Of a DNA stretch of 64,000 nucleotides, positions 1 to 11,535 are shown in pieces. A program made the position numbers and the translations under genes. The notes below the pieces were generated by a model. It worked only from the letters and a program-made list of their open reading frames with translations. It had not been told where the DNA came from and did no database searches. The stretch comes from Allodiplogaster sudhausi (Eukaryota; Nematoda; Chromadorea; Rhabditida; Diplogasteridae): positions 217,501 through 281,500 of the forward strand of contig CALZFC010000274.1 of assembly GCA_945643635.1 (NCBI GenBank). Reading direction: 5' to 3'. The stretch's first letter is position 1; each line of letters opens with the position of its first letter.

Positions 1-308
1 AGGAGCGAGGGAGAGCGGAGGAGCGATCGAGAGCGGAGGAGCGAGGGAGAGCGGAGGAGCGAGGGGCAGGCGTGGGCGTGAGTGGTTGGGTGAAGCGAGA
101 GCTCCGCGCAGTGCCTCCGAGCCGTGTGCCTCCTCCACCGAGATCGAAGCTGCCACTGCCCGCTCCAAAACGCGTCATCTCCGGAGAATCGTCGCTGAGC
201 AACTCTTCAACATTCACGCGACCATTCTGACTGCGCAGCATGTTCTTGGAGGCCATCGCACTGGAACATGCGAGCATTCTTTTGATCGAGGAACGACAGG
301 AACAAAGT
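1..308 (-). CDS. Partial coding exon of an unknown protein, cut by window edge
   Basis: On the minus strand one frame stays open from about 308 to the window edge. It reads as a Ser/Gly/Pro-rich protein with the stretch SQNGRVNVEELLSDDSPEM followed by a Gly run, then a repeated Arg-Ser-Ser-Ala-Leu-Pro motif encoded by a short GC-rich tandem repeat at 1-65. The composition is coding-like, unlike the AT-rich flank beyond 310, but I do not recognise the family. It could be the 3' end of the same minus-strand gene as the exon at 543-695. A plus-strand frame over the same bases (86-418) runs into AT-rich sequence and looks like the shadow. Confidence 0.35.
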
Positions 309-542
309 CTACAGAAAATATTCGGTTTATAGCTACTTTCTCTTCTTTTTATACCTTCGCAAATGTGAAAATATTAATAATTATTGTAATAGTAAATTTT
401 TTTTTACTCTCGCAGTAATTTCTTTTTTTTCTTCTAAATCATGGCCTTGATATAAATGCTACGCTCACTGAATACTTCGATATAAACAACTAAGAGTAAA
501 CAAGTAAATAAGAAAACAAGTAATCAAATTCCCTGTACGTAC

Positions 543-695
543 ACTCGATTGTTGACAAAGAATCGGTCGTCGTTGAACTGGCCAATGATTGCCTTCTTCT
601 CGCCCTCCTCCATCTTCTTCTTCTCCAGTCGATCCCTCATCTCCGCCTCAACGCGTCTCTCCTCTGAAGGAGTGCGGCCGGCCCGATTTTTGAGC
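543..695 (-). CDS. Candidate exon, charged coiled-coil-like segment
   Basis: Read on the minus strand, a phase-0 exon follows an ATTCAG acceptor and ends at a GTACGT donor. It encodes about 50 residues rich in Glu/Lys/Arg, including ERRVEAEMRDRLEKKK and then IIGQFNDDRFFVNN. This looks like a helical segment followed by a more ordered piece. It lies downstream of the UBX exons on the same strand and upstream of the open frame at 1-308, so it may belong to a separate gene or to a C-terminal extension of the UBX gene. I do not recognise the protein. Confidence 0.35.
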
Positions 696-1190
696 TGAAT
701 CTATCTAAACCAGCCTTTTTTTTCTCTCTTCGTTACATAATTGTTCCATACAATAATTCTTTACACCAAACCACACTTGAATTTTAGAGATATAAAAATT
801 TAACCCAAGCAAAACACTAAAATTGTTCACATCTTACCCCAGGCAGCTCTTCTTTACATCTAATCACATTAATGTTATGCAGAAAATATTTATTTAAAAA
901 AAATTTAAAAAAACTTATTTCTATAAGTCCTAAGCTTTACAACATTCTAATTCCAAAACTCATTAAAAGTAATTCAATAGACACAGGGAAGTCCCGCAAA
1001 AATAATACGCGTCCTCTTTCAATATGTGCAGATTGATAGCAATTGTTTTCAGTTGTCATAGGAAAAAGGAATTGCTGGAAAAATACAAGTGGTTACTTGT
1101 AATTTTAACATACTTGGCCCAATAATTGGGTAATTCTATTACAATCTTTAATTATGTTTTAAACAAAGTTTACAAGTTTGATAATTTTTT

Positions 1191-1427
1191 TTAAATTACA
1201 GTAACCTTGTCTGGTCCAATGCCGACGAGTTCCTTCTGGTTATTTGGTGGCACGGTCAGACTTCCGGTCGGGGTCAGCCCGAGATCGGCGAGGGTCAGCA
1301 GGAAGTCATCGCCCGCCAGGACGACATCGGGCGGGAGGAGGACGCGAGTGAGCGGAGCCAGAGACGGCTTCGCCTCCAGCAACCAGTGGCACACCATGGC
1401 GAGCTGAGAGAGAGAGAGAGGAGAGAG

Positions 1428-1509
<82 letters not shown>

Positions 1510-1818
1510 AGAGGGAGGACGCGGGGAAAAAGAGGAGAGAGAGAGAGGCTGGGAAGACAAAGAGGGAGAGGGAGCGGGCTGGAAAGACAGAGAGGAAAAG
1601 ACTAGAGTGAGAGACGGAGAATGAGGGAGAGAGAGAAGGAGAGGGGAATAAGTAAGAGAGGGAAAGAAGATAAGATAATTCAACTCTGCAGATTTGAATC
1701 ATCGCCTAGCCATCAGATTCGTATTGGCGAAAGACATGGAAGACAACGCTGTATGGAATTAGGATGCGACAAGTGGAGAGAGAGAGAGAGAAAGAGCAAG
1801 AGAAAAAAAGAGGGATAA

Positions 1819-1856
<38 letters not shown>

Positions 1857-1960
1857 AGAGAGAACAAACAACGACAAGGCACTGCTCACCAAATCGGTAC
1901 GATCGAACTGCTTCGTAAGTGTGCTTCCATCCGGAAGGCGGATCTGGAACGATTGATCTT
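1191..1960 (-). CDS. UBX-domain protein, C-terminal exons
   Basis: Two minus-strand exons encode a ubiquitin-like UBX domain. The first (1890-1960, acceptor TTGCCAG, donor GTGAGC) gives DQSFQIRLPDGSTLTKQF, the typical first strand and turn. The second (from about 1406 down to 1191) gives VCHWLLEAKPSLAP and later VVLAGDDFLLTLADLGLTP, the second half of the fold, and ends with a stop at 1191-1193 unless a GTTACTG donor at about 1202 is used. UBX domains bind the AAA ATPase p97/Cdc48 and link it to ubiquitinated substrates. A charged stretch at 2030-2285 is probably the preceding coiled-coil exon, but its frame is ambiguous, so the 5' end is unresolved. UBXN1 is the closest general type; the exact orthologue is not claimed. 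Confidence 0.75.
1407..1640. repeat. (GA)n-rich microsatellite, UBX intron
   Basis: Long AG-dinucleotide tract with a short GT run near its start. On the minus (coding) strand it is a CT tract lying directly upstream of the last UBX exon acceptor. Confidence 0.9.
1771..1863. repeat. (GA)n microsatellite, UBX intron
   Basis: AG-repeat tract just downstream of the donor of the first UBX exon on the minus strand, so pyrimidine-rich in the transcript. Confidence 0.85.
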
Positions 1961-4900
1961 CTGGCAATGAGTGAGATTCTTTGAAATCTATTATATTAAA
2001 ACTGTAATTATTTACTTTTATTGGCAAGCTGCCAATCTCTCACAAAATACATTCTTCTTCTTCTTCTTACTCGAATAGTCGTCTTTCCATTCTGCTGCTC
2101 TCCCCTTCCTCCTTCTCCTCCCCTTCCTTCTCCTCCCGTCTTGGCCTTCTTGATGTCCTTCTCCTCTACGCTCATATTGCTCATCTTCCTCTCCAGCTTC
2201 TTCTCCTTCTCCGCTCTCTCCGCCTCGCCATTTGTAGGTTGCGCACGAGTTGCAGTGGCGACTGGTGATGACTGATAAAGACGCAAGTAAATTACATTAA
2301 TCGAGTTTTCCAGAAATTATTTTTGCCTGACCATGAACCAAGGAAAGTGAACCGAACATAGTGGGCAAAGTATTCCATTTCCAAGTAGAATGCATCTCTT
2401 AAAATTAGATTAATATATATTTTTTTTATTAAATTCATATCTCTTGGATAAATTTTTTATCGGGAAATGGCCTCCGGGGCGATAGCCCCGGTGGCCATTG
2501 ACCGGGCCAAAGGCCCGTAGCGTGACAAAGTCACGCTAGTCTAGAGTTATCTAAAAGTCGACTGTAATTTATTTACTGGTATAGCGCGGAGCGGTGTAGC
2601 GGGCGGGGGGATTGAGGTATCGGGAAGCGGTTTTTTGGGGAACATGTAAAAGTTTCCGGACTACAAGAATATGTGGGTTTCAAAAAATTGGGTTCGATAT
2701 TGGCGTCGGCGCCGGCGCCCAAACTTTGGTCGGAGGCGACTCTGATTTGGGCACTTTGGCGACTTTGAGGGGTTGCAACTTTTTTTGTAGGAAAGCTATG
2801 GCGATGAAAAAAATAGTGTCGGGTAGCCCGTTATGATTCCTGAATAAATAATGAATATGATTCCTGGAGTTGAGATCATTTCGAGTTTTGGTAGATCAGT
2901 GGGAGGCCGCCGCGCAAACCATACCTTTTTGGGGTACTTTTTGAGAGGGTATTTGCCCCTTTTCTCGGAATCTACAAAGTCCGCTTTTGATTAAACTGAA
3001 TGCGATTGTAGAGTTTTTGACGGCGCATCTTTTGATACCATAATTATCAACTTTTGGACACTAGAAGTTGTAGATATTATCGATTGAAAGGTCAAATTTT
3101 TTTGTTAGGAGCGAACCTTCTAAAATTCATATCTTTATGAATAGGGAAGGTAGAGGGATGAGAGTTTCAGAATCATCCAGAGGTTCAAGAGAGCTTCAAT
3201 ATGAGTATACATAGGTTAGGGTGGGTTATCATTAAAGTGCCCTGCCAGGGCCGTAAAATCTGAAATTTTTGGAAGCCACTTTGAGCCTCCGTTTCTTCGT
3301 GATAGTTAAAGATGTTGCCACATGTGATATACCATTCTGTAGCTCTCGCGAAGGCGAACAACTTTCTCATACAAAACATTTTGATATTTCGATGTTTTTG
3401 ATCTACTTTTGGGGTCAGAATGTTCAGGCCACTTTTTCGGCCTTAGCTATCACTGACACTTTATGGCGCATATTTTTTTTATTGTAGAGCCTAAAATTAG
3501 CTATCGAAATAGCTATCTTAGAAGTTGGCGCGGAGGCGAGTCAGATTTGGGGTGCTTCGCGACTTTGAGAGGCTGTATCTTTCTTTCGGGTAGAGATATG
3601 GGGATAAAAAAATACTGGGAGATAGCCCGTCCAAAAATGAATATGATTCCTGGAGTTGAGATCATTTCGAGTTTTGGTAGATCAGTGGGAGCGCGGCGCG
3701 TTTTGACCCCATTTTTTGGCCGTTTTTCGGCATGTAGTTTGAACTTTTCTCGAAATCTACAAAGTCCGCTTTTGATTAAACTGACTGCGATTGTAGAGTT
3801 TTTTACGGCGCATCTTTTAATAGTAGAATTATCAACTTTTGGACACTAGAAGTTGTAGATATTATCGATTGAAGGGCGAACATTTTTTGTTAGGCGCGAA
3901 CCTTCTAAAATACATATCTTTATGAATAGGGATGGGAGAGGGATGAGACTTTGAGAATAATGAAGCGTTTTGAAAGAGCTTCAATATGAGCATACTAGCG
4001 TTTGTCTGGCTTTTCATTAAAGTGCCCTGCCAGGGCCGTGAATTGTCAAATTTTTGGAGCGCACTTTGGGCCTCCGTTTCTTCGCGGTTGTTAAAGGTTT
4101 TGCGACATGTTATATACCATTCGGTTGCTCTCGAGAAGGTTAACAACTTTCTCATACAAAACATTTTGATATTTTGACGTTTTTGATCTACTTTTGGGGT
4201 CAAAATGTTCAGGCCACTATTTCGGCCTTAGCTATCACTGACACTTTTTGGCGCATATTTTTTTTATTGTAGAGCCTAAAATTAGCTATCGAATTATAGG
4301 TAGATCATGGGATTTGATAAAGGCATATTCGAGATATGAATTATTTTGTGGCTTTTTGGCTAATTTTCAGTGCATGTCGAAAGTCATGGGTCGCAGGTTC
4401 GAATCCGCGCGCGCGCAAGCTCTTTTGCGCGCTTTTATATGAGACCTGATGAAATTATAAGAGTGCTATCATGTACAAAAGACTCTAAGCTTTCTAATGA
4501 GCTTAAATTCAAAGGCCCAGATAGTACAGTAGCGCCGCTAGAACAGACTTTTGACCTTTTAGAGCCAAATTTTAACCCTTAGAGCCAACTAACCTAGCCT
4601 TAGCTGAATTTTATATCGGGAAATGGCCTCCGGGGCGATAGCCCCGGTGGCCATTGACCGGGCCAAAGGCCCGTAGCGTGACAAAGTCACGCTAGTCTAG
4701 AGTTATCTAAAAGTCGACTGTTATTTATTTACGGGGATAGCGCGGAGAGATGCTGTGGGCGCGGGGGTTGAGATACGGGGATGCGGTTTTTTGGGGAACA
4801 TGTAAAAGTTTCCGGACTACAAGAATATATGGGTTTCAAAAAATTATCGTCGGCGCAGGCGGCGGAAGTTGGCGCGGAGGCGAGTCAGATTTGGGGTGCT

Positions 4901-7900
4901 TCGCGACTTTGAGAGGCTGTATCTTTCTTTCGGGTAGAGATATGGGGATGAAAAAAATACTGGGAGATAGCCCGTCAAAAAATGAATATGATTCCTGAAG
5001 TTGAGATTGATTCGAGTTTTGGTAGATCAGTGGGAGCGCGGCGCGTTTTGACCAAATTTTTTGGCCGTTTTTCGGCATGTAGTTAGGGTTTTTCTCGGAA
5101 TCTACAAAGTCCGCTTTTGATCTAACTGACTCCGATTTTAGAGTTTTTGACGGCGCATCTTTTAATAGTAGAATTATCAACTTTTGGACACTAGAAGTTG
5201 TAGATATTATCGATTGAAGGGTCAAATTTTTTTGTTAGGAGCGAACCTTCTAAAATACATATCTTAATGAATAGGGAACGTAGGGGATGAGAGTTTCAGA
5301 ATCAGGCAGAGTTTCACGAGAGCTTCAACATGAGTATACTTGCATTTGTCTGGATTTTCATTAAAGTGCCCTGCCAGGGCCGTGAAGTGGCAAATTTTTG
5401 GAACGCACTTTGGGCTTCCGTTTTTCCTCGGTAGTTAAGGGTTTTGCGACATGTTATATAACATACGTTTTGATCTACTTCCTTAGGTCAGAAGGTTCAG
5501 GCCACTATTTCGGCCATAGCTATCACTGACACTTTTTGGCGCATATTTTTTTTATTGTAGAGCCAAAAATTAGCTATCGAATGATATGTCGATGGTCGCA
5601 TTTGATTCAGGCATATTCGAGATATGAATTATTTTGTGGCTTTTTGGGCTATTTTCACTGCACATCGAAACTCATGGGTCGCAGGTTCGAATCCGCGCCC
5701 GCAAACTCTTTTGCGCGCTTTTGTATGACTCCTGAGTATGTTAAAAGAGTGATATCATATAGTAAAGACTCCAAGCTTTCTAATGAGCTTAAATTCAAAG
5801 GCCCAGATAGTCCAGTAGCGCCGCTAGAACAGACTTTTGACCCTTTAGAGCCAACTAACGACCCTAAGAGCCAACAAACCTACCCTTAGAGCCAACTTAG
5901 AACCCTTAGAGCCAACTTTTTATCGGGAAATGGCCTCCGGGGCGATAGCCCCGGTGGCCATTGACCGGGCCAAAGGCCCGTAGCGTGACAAAGTCACTCT
6001 AGTCTATTATTATATAAAAGCCGACTGTTATTTATTGACCGGTATAGCGCGGAGAGGTGCTGTGGGCGGTGGGGGTGAGATATGGGAAAGCGGTTTTCGG
6101 GGTTTTCTAAAATATCCCCTGGGCTACCAGAATATGTGGGTTTCAAAAAATTAGGGTTGGCGCCGGCGCCGGCGCGGGCGCCCAAACTTTGGTCCGAGGC
6201 GACTTCCATTTTGGCTCTTTGGCGACTTTGAGGGGCTGTATCTTTTTTTCGGGTAGAGATATGGCGATGAAAAAAATACTGGAAGATAGCCAGTTCAAAA
6301 ATGAATATGATTCCTGGAGTTGAGATCATTCCGATGTTTGGTAGATCAGTGGCAGCGTGGCGCGTTTTGCCTCCATTTTTTGGCTGTTTTTCGGCATGTA
6401 GTTTGAACTTTTCTCGAAATCTACAAAGTCCGCTTTTGATTAAACTGACTGCGATTGTAGAGTTTTTGACGGCGCATCTTTTAATAGTAGAATTATCAAC
6501 TTTTGGACACTAGAAGTTGTAGATATTATCGATTGAAGCGTGAACATTTTTTGTTAGGAGCGAACCTTCTAAAATACATATCTTTATTATTAGGGAAGGT
6601 AGAGGGATGATAGTTTCCGAATCATGCAGAGTTTCGCGAGAGCTTCAATATGAGTATACTGGCGTTTGTCTGGCTTTTCATTAAAGTGCCCTGCCAGGGC
6701 CGTAAAGTGGGAAATTTTTGGAACGCACTTTGGGCCTCCGTTTCTTCTCGGTAGTTAAAGGTTATGCCACCTATTATATACCATTCTGTTGCTCTCGAGA
6801 AGGCGAACAACTTTCTCATACAAAATGTTTTCATATTTTGTCATTTTTGATCTACTTTTGGGGTCAGAAGGTTCAGGCCACTTTTTCGGCCTTAGCTATC
6901 ACTGACACTTTTTGGCGCATATTTTTTTTATTGTAGAGCCAAAAATTAGCTATCGAATGATAGGTAGATCATGGGATTCGATCCAGGCATATTCGAGACA
7001 TGAATTATTTTGTGGCTTTTTGGGCTCTTTTCTCTGCACTTCGAAACTCATGGGTCGCAGGTTCGAATCCGCGCGCGCGCAAACTCTTTTGCGCGTTTTT
7101 GTATGACTCCTGAGTATGTTAAAAGAGTGATATCATATAGTAAAGACTGCAAGCTTTCTAATGAGCTTAAATTCAAAGGCCCAGATAGTCCAGTAGCGCC
7201 GCTAGAACAGACTTTTGACCTTTTAGAGCCAAATAACAACCCTTAGAGTCAAATAACAACTCTTAGAGATAATTAATATCGGGAAATGGCCTCCGGGGCG
7301 ATAGCCCCGGTGGCCATTGACCGGGCCAAAGGCCCGTAGCGTGACAAAGTCACGCTAGTCTAGAGTTATCTAAAAGTCGACTGTTATTTATTTACGGGGA
7401 TAGCGCGGAGAGATGCTGTGGGCGCGGGGGTTGAGATACGGGGATGCGGTTTTTTGGGGAACATGTAAAAGTTTCCGGACTACAAGAATGTGTGGGTTTC
7501 AAAAAATTGAGTTCGATATTGGCGTCGGCGCCGGCGGCCAAACTTTGGTCGGAGGCGACTCTGATTTGGGCACTTTGGCGACTTTGAGGGGTTGCACCTT
7601 TTTTTGTAGGAAAGCTATGGCGATGAAAAAAATAGTGGCGGGTAGCCCGTTCAAAAATGAATATGATTCCTGGAGTTGAGGTCATTTAGAGCTTTGGTAG
7701 ATCAGTACCAGGCCGGCGCGCAAACCATACCTTTTTGGGGTACTTTTTGAGAGGGTATTTGCCCCTTTTCTCGGAATCTACAAAGTCCGCTTTTGATTAA
7801 ACTGACTGCGATTGTAGAGTTTTTGACGGCGCATCTTTCAATAGTAGAACTATCAACTTTTGGACACTAGAAGTTGTAGATATTATCGATTGAAGGGTGA

Positions 7901-8629
7901 TCATTTTTTGTTAGGAGCGAACCTTCTAAAATACATATCTTTATGAATTGGGAAGTTAGAGGAATGAGAGTTTCAGAATCATGCAGAGTTTCACGAGAGC
8001 TTCAATATGAGTATACATTGGTTAGGCTGGGTTGTCACTAAAGTGCCCTGCCAGGGCCGTGAAGTGGCAAATTTTTGGAACGCACTTTGGGCCTCCGTTT
8101 CTTCGCGAAAGTTAAAGGTTATGCCACATATTATATATCATTCTGTAGCTATCGAGAAGGCGAACAACATTCTCATACAAAACGTTTTCATATTTTGTCA
8201 TTTTTGATCTACTTTTGGGGTCAGAAGGTTCAGGCCACTTTTTCGGCCTTAGCTATCACTGACACTTTTTGGTGCATATTTTTTTTATTGTAGAGCCAAA
8301 AATTAGCTATCGAATGATAGGTAGATCATGGGATTTGATCCAGGCATATTCGAGATATGAATTATTTTGTGGCTTTTTGGTACATTTTCAGTGCACGTCG
8401 AAAGTCATGGGACGCAAGTTCGAATCCGCGCGCGCACAAACTCTTTTGCGCGCTTTGTATGGCTCCTGATGAAATTATAAGAGTGCTAACATAGACTAAG
8501 GACTCCAAGCTTTCTAATGAGCGGAAATTCAAAGACCTAGGATGTCCATTAACGCCGCTAGAACTTTTGTCCTTTTTAAGCCAACTAACAACCCTTAGAG
8601 CCAACTAACGACCCAACTTACTATCTTTT

Positions 8630-8715
8630 TATCGGGAAATGGCCTCCGGGGCGATAGCCCCGGTGGCCATTGACCGGGCCAAAGGCCCGTAGCGTGGCTG
8701 CGCCACGCTAGTCTA
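8630..8715. other. Three-hairpin GC-rich module of the satellite unit (example copy)
   Basis: Three inverted repeats follow each other. The first pairs ATGGCC with GGCCAT around CCGGGGC-GATA-GCCCCGG. The second pairs GGGCC with GGCCC across AAA. The third pairs GCGTGGC with GCCACGC. In most other copies (near 2520, 4675, 7335 and 10045) the third stem is GCGTGAC/GTCACGC, so the A-T pair of those copies is a G-C pair here. The copy near 5990 has lost one pair. Function is unknown. Confidence 0.75.
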
Positions 8716-9767
8716 GAGTTATCTAAAAGTCGACTGTAATTTATTTACCGGGATAGCGCGGGGAGGTGCTGTGGGCCGGGGGATTGAGATACGGGGAAGC
8801 GGTTTTTTGCATTTTGTAGAGTATCCCTTGGGCTACCAGAATATGTGGGTTTCAAAAAATTGGGTTCGATATTGGCGCCGGCGCGGGCGGCCAAACTTTG
8901 GTCCGAGGCGACTTCCATTTTGGCTCTTTGGCGATTTTGAGGGGCTGTATCTTTTTTTGGGTAGAGATATGGCAATGAAAAAAATACTGGGAGATTGCCC
9001 GTCCAAAAATGAATATGATTCCTGGAGTTGAGATCATTTCGATGTTTGGTAGATCAGTGGCAGCGTGGCGCGTTTTGACCCCATTTTTTGGCCGTTTTTC
9101 GGCATGTAGTTTGCACTTTTCTCGAAATCTACAAAGTCCGCTTTTGATTAAACTGACTGCGATTGTAGAGTTTTTGACGGCCCATCTTTTAATAGTAGAA
9201 TTATCAACTTTTGGACACTAGAAGTTGTAGATATTATCGATTGAAGGGTGATCATTTTTTGTTAGGAGCGAACCATTTAAAATACATATCTTTATGAATA
9301 GGGAACGTTGCGGAATGTGAGTTACAGAATATTAAAGGGTTTTGAAAGGGCTTCCACCTGAGTATACTCGCGTTTGTATGGCTTTTTATTAAACTGCCCT
9401 GAGGGGGCCGTGAAGTGTCAAATTTTTGGAGCGCACTTTGGGCCTCCGTTTCTTCGCGGTAGTTAAAGATGTTGCCACATGTTATATACCATTCTGTAGC
9501 TCTCGCGAAGGCGAACAACTTTCTCATACAAAACATTTTGATATTTCGATGTTTTTGATCTACTTTTGGGGTCAGAATGTTCAGGCCACTTTTTCGGCCT
9601 TAGCTATCACTGACACTTTTTGGCGCATATTTTTTTTATTGTAGAGCCTAACATTAGCTATCGAATGGTAGGTCGATGGTCGCATTTGATTCAGGCATTT
9701 TCGAGATATGAATTATTTTGTTGCTTTTTGGGCTATTTTCTCTGCACGTCGAAACTCATGGGTCGCA

Positions 9768-9778
9768 GGTTCGAATCC
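9768..9778 (+). promoter_or_regulatory. tRNA-type B box in satellite unit
   Basis: GGTTCGAATCC is a perfect match to the internal B box of tRNA genes (RNA polymerase III). It recurs at 4396-4406, 5684-5694 and 7060-7070, and as a one-base variant at 8417-8427. A convincing A box at tRNA spacing and a cloverleaf are not seen, so it may be a relic of a tRNA-derived sequence. It is followed at once by a GCGCGCAAA/TTTTGCGCGC hairpin. Confidence 0.5.
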
Positions 9779-11070
9779 GCGCGCGCGCAAACTCTTTTGC
9801 GCGCTTTTGTATGACTCCTGAGTATGTTAAATGAGTGATATCGTATAGTAAAGACTCCAAGCTTTCTAATGAGCTTAAATTCAAAGGCCCAGATAGTCCA
9901 GTAGCGCCGCTAGAACAGACTTTTGACCCTTTGGAGCCAAATTTTAACACTTAGAGGCAACTAACCCACCCTTGGATAAATTTTTTATCGGGAAATGACC
10001 TCCGGGGCGATAGCCCCGGTGGCCATTGACCGGGCCAAAGGCCCGTAGCGTGACAAAGTCACGCTAGTCTAGAGTTATCTAAAAGTCGACTGTAATTTAT
10101 TCACCGGGATAGCGCGGAGAGGTGGTGTGGGCGGTGGGGGTGAGATATGGGGAAGCGGTTTTCGGGGTTTTCTAAAATATCCCCTGGGCTACCAGAATAT
10201 GTGGGTTTCAAAAATTTAGGGCCCTCGCCGGCGCCGGCGCGGGCGGCCAAACTTTGGTCGGAGGCGACTTCGATTTGGGCACATTGGCGACTTTGAGGGT
10301 CTGTATCTTTTTTTTGGGTTGAGATATGGCGATGAAAAAAATACTAGGAGATAGCCCGTCCAAAAATGAATATGATTCCTGGAGTTGAGATCATTTTGAG
10401 TTTTGGTAGATCAGTGGGAGCGCGGCGCGTTTTGACCCCATTTTTTGGACGTTTTTCGGCATGTAGTTTGAACTTTTCTCCTAGATCCCTCCATTCCGCT
10501 TTTGATCTAACTGAATCCGATTTTAGAGTTTTTGACGGCGCATCTTTTAATACCATAATTATCCACTTTTGGACACTGGGTGTATGAGATATTATCGATT
10601 GAAGGGTCAAATTTTTTGTTAGGAGCGAACCTTCTAAAATTCATTTCTTTATGAATAGGAAAGGTAGAGGGATGAGAGTTTCAGAATCATGCAGAGTTTC
10701 ACGAGAGCTTCAATATGAGTATACTTGCGTTTGGCTGGCTTTTTATTAAAGTGCCCTGCCAGGGCCGTTAAGTGGCAAATTTTTGGAACGCACTTTGGGC
10801 CTCCGTTTCTTCGCGACAGTTAAAGGTGTTGCCACATATTATATACCGTTCGGTAGCTTTCGAGAAGGCGAACAACTTTCTCATACAAAGCATTTTGATA
10901 TTTTGTCGTTTTTGATCTACTTTTGGGGTCGGAATGTTCAGGCCACTATTTCGGCCTTAGCTATCACTGACACTTTTTGGCGCATATTTTTTTTATTGTA
11001 GAGCCTAAAATTAGCTATCGAATGATAGGTAGATCATGGGATTTGATCCAGGCATAATCGAGATATGGAT

Positions 11071-11535
11071 TAATTATGCAGGGTCATATCATCCTCGAAA
11101 AGTGCTAACAAGCTCTAATTAAGAGCGACTTAACACTTAATCGATGACGACCTTAATCCGCAAGCTAACATGCAACAAAACTCCAGCCACTCTATGCAAA
11201 GATGCTATATGAGCTTCTTTAATATTACTCCATTTTCTTCCATAATCTCCCGACCGATAACAGAAGTATCATTCCAGTCAATAAACAGCTTTCTCATCAT
11301 AATAGAATCATTAAGATCGAAATCAAATGCTCTTCTTTACTATACTTCTCTCCGCACAGTAACAACAATGAACAACAAGGTAATCATAAAAACGTTCAAG
11401 GGAAGAATTTCAGAGGAATATAATAAGCGTTCCTAGGTTAAAAGAAAGCTACTGATAAAGTGATGAAATGATAATGGAGAGCAGAAAGTGATCTTTGATC
11501 TCAAGGAAAGTGATCAATGATTTAAAATCAATGAT
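11071..11535. other. AT-rich spacer, nothing recognised
   Basis: Between the end of the satellite array and the L12 stop codon. One plus-strand frame (11170-11436) is open but has ordinary AT-rich composition and no family resemblance. Confidence 0.5.

Larger units (their letters stand above)
2458..11070. repeat. Tandem array of a ~1.35 kb satellite-like unit
   Basis: Units open at 2458, 4614, 5921, 7277, 8630 and 9986, with spacings 2156, 1307, 1356, 1353 and 1356. The first interval is two truncated units fused near 3516; the last unit breaks off near 11070. Each full unit begins with a three-hairpin GC-rich module, then a GGCGCCGGCGC-type stretch, an AT-rich middle with a GCCCT/AGGGC hairpin, a tRNA-type B box next to a GCGCGC hairpin, and ends in short repeats of TTAGAGCCAA. 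Open frames recur in all frames and are interrupted differently between units, so I see no protein-coding role. Units differ by scattered substitutions and small indels, so the array is not newly made. Confidence 0.93.

Noticed and set aside
1295..1702. Long Ser/Leu or Arg/Glu open frames over GA/CT tracts here and at 30318-30732, 31104-31949, 32481-33223 and 50018-51467
   Set aside because: Dinucleotide repeats are open in several frames by construction; the products are pure low complexity.
4440..4480. CTGATGA in two satellite units, as a hammerhead ribozyme core
   Set aside because: The GAAA box and the required flanking stems are not found, and other units lack CTGATGA.
2612..11001. Many repeated open frames in the satellite (for example those containing HIFFIVEPKISYR or TFSALAITDTFWR)
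   Set aside because: They recur because the DNA is tandemly repeated, occur in overlapping frames on both strands, and are interrupted at different places in each unit. No frame is kept open across units.
2458..11070. CRISPR array or bacterial insertion
   Set aside because: Repeat units are over 1.3 kb with no short repeat-spacer pattern, and all recognisable genes are spliced eukaryotic genes.
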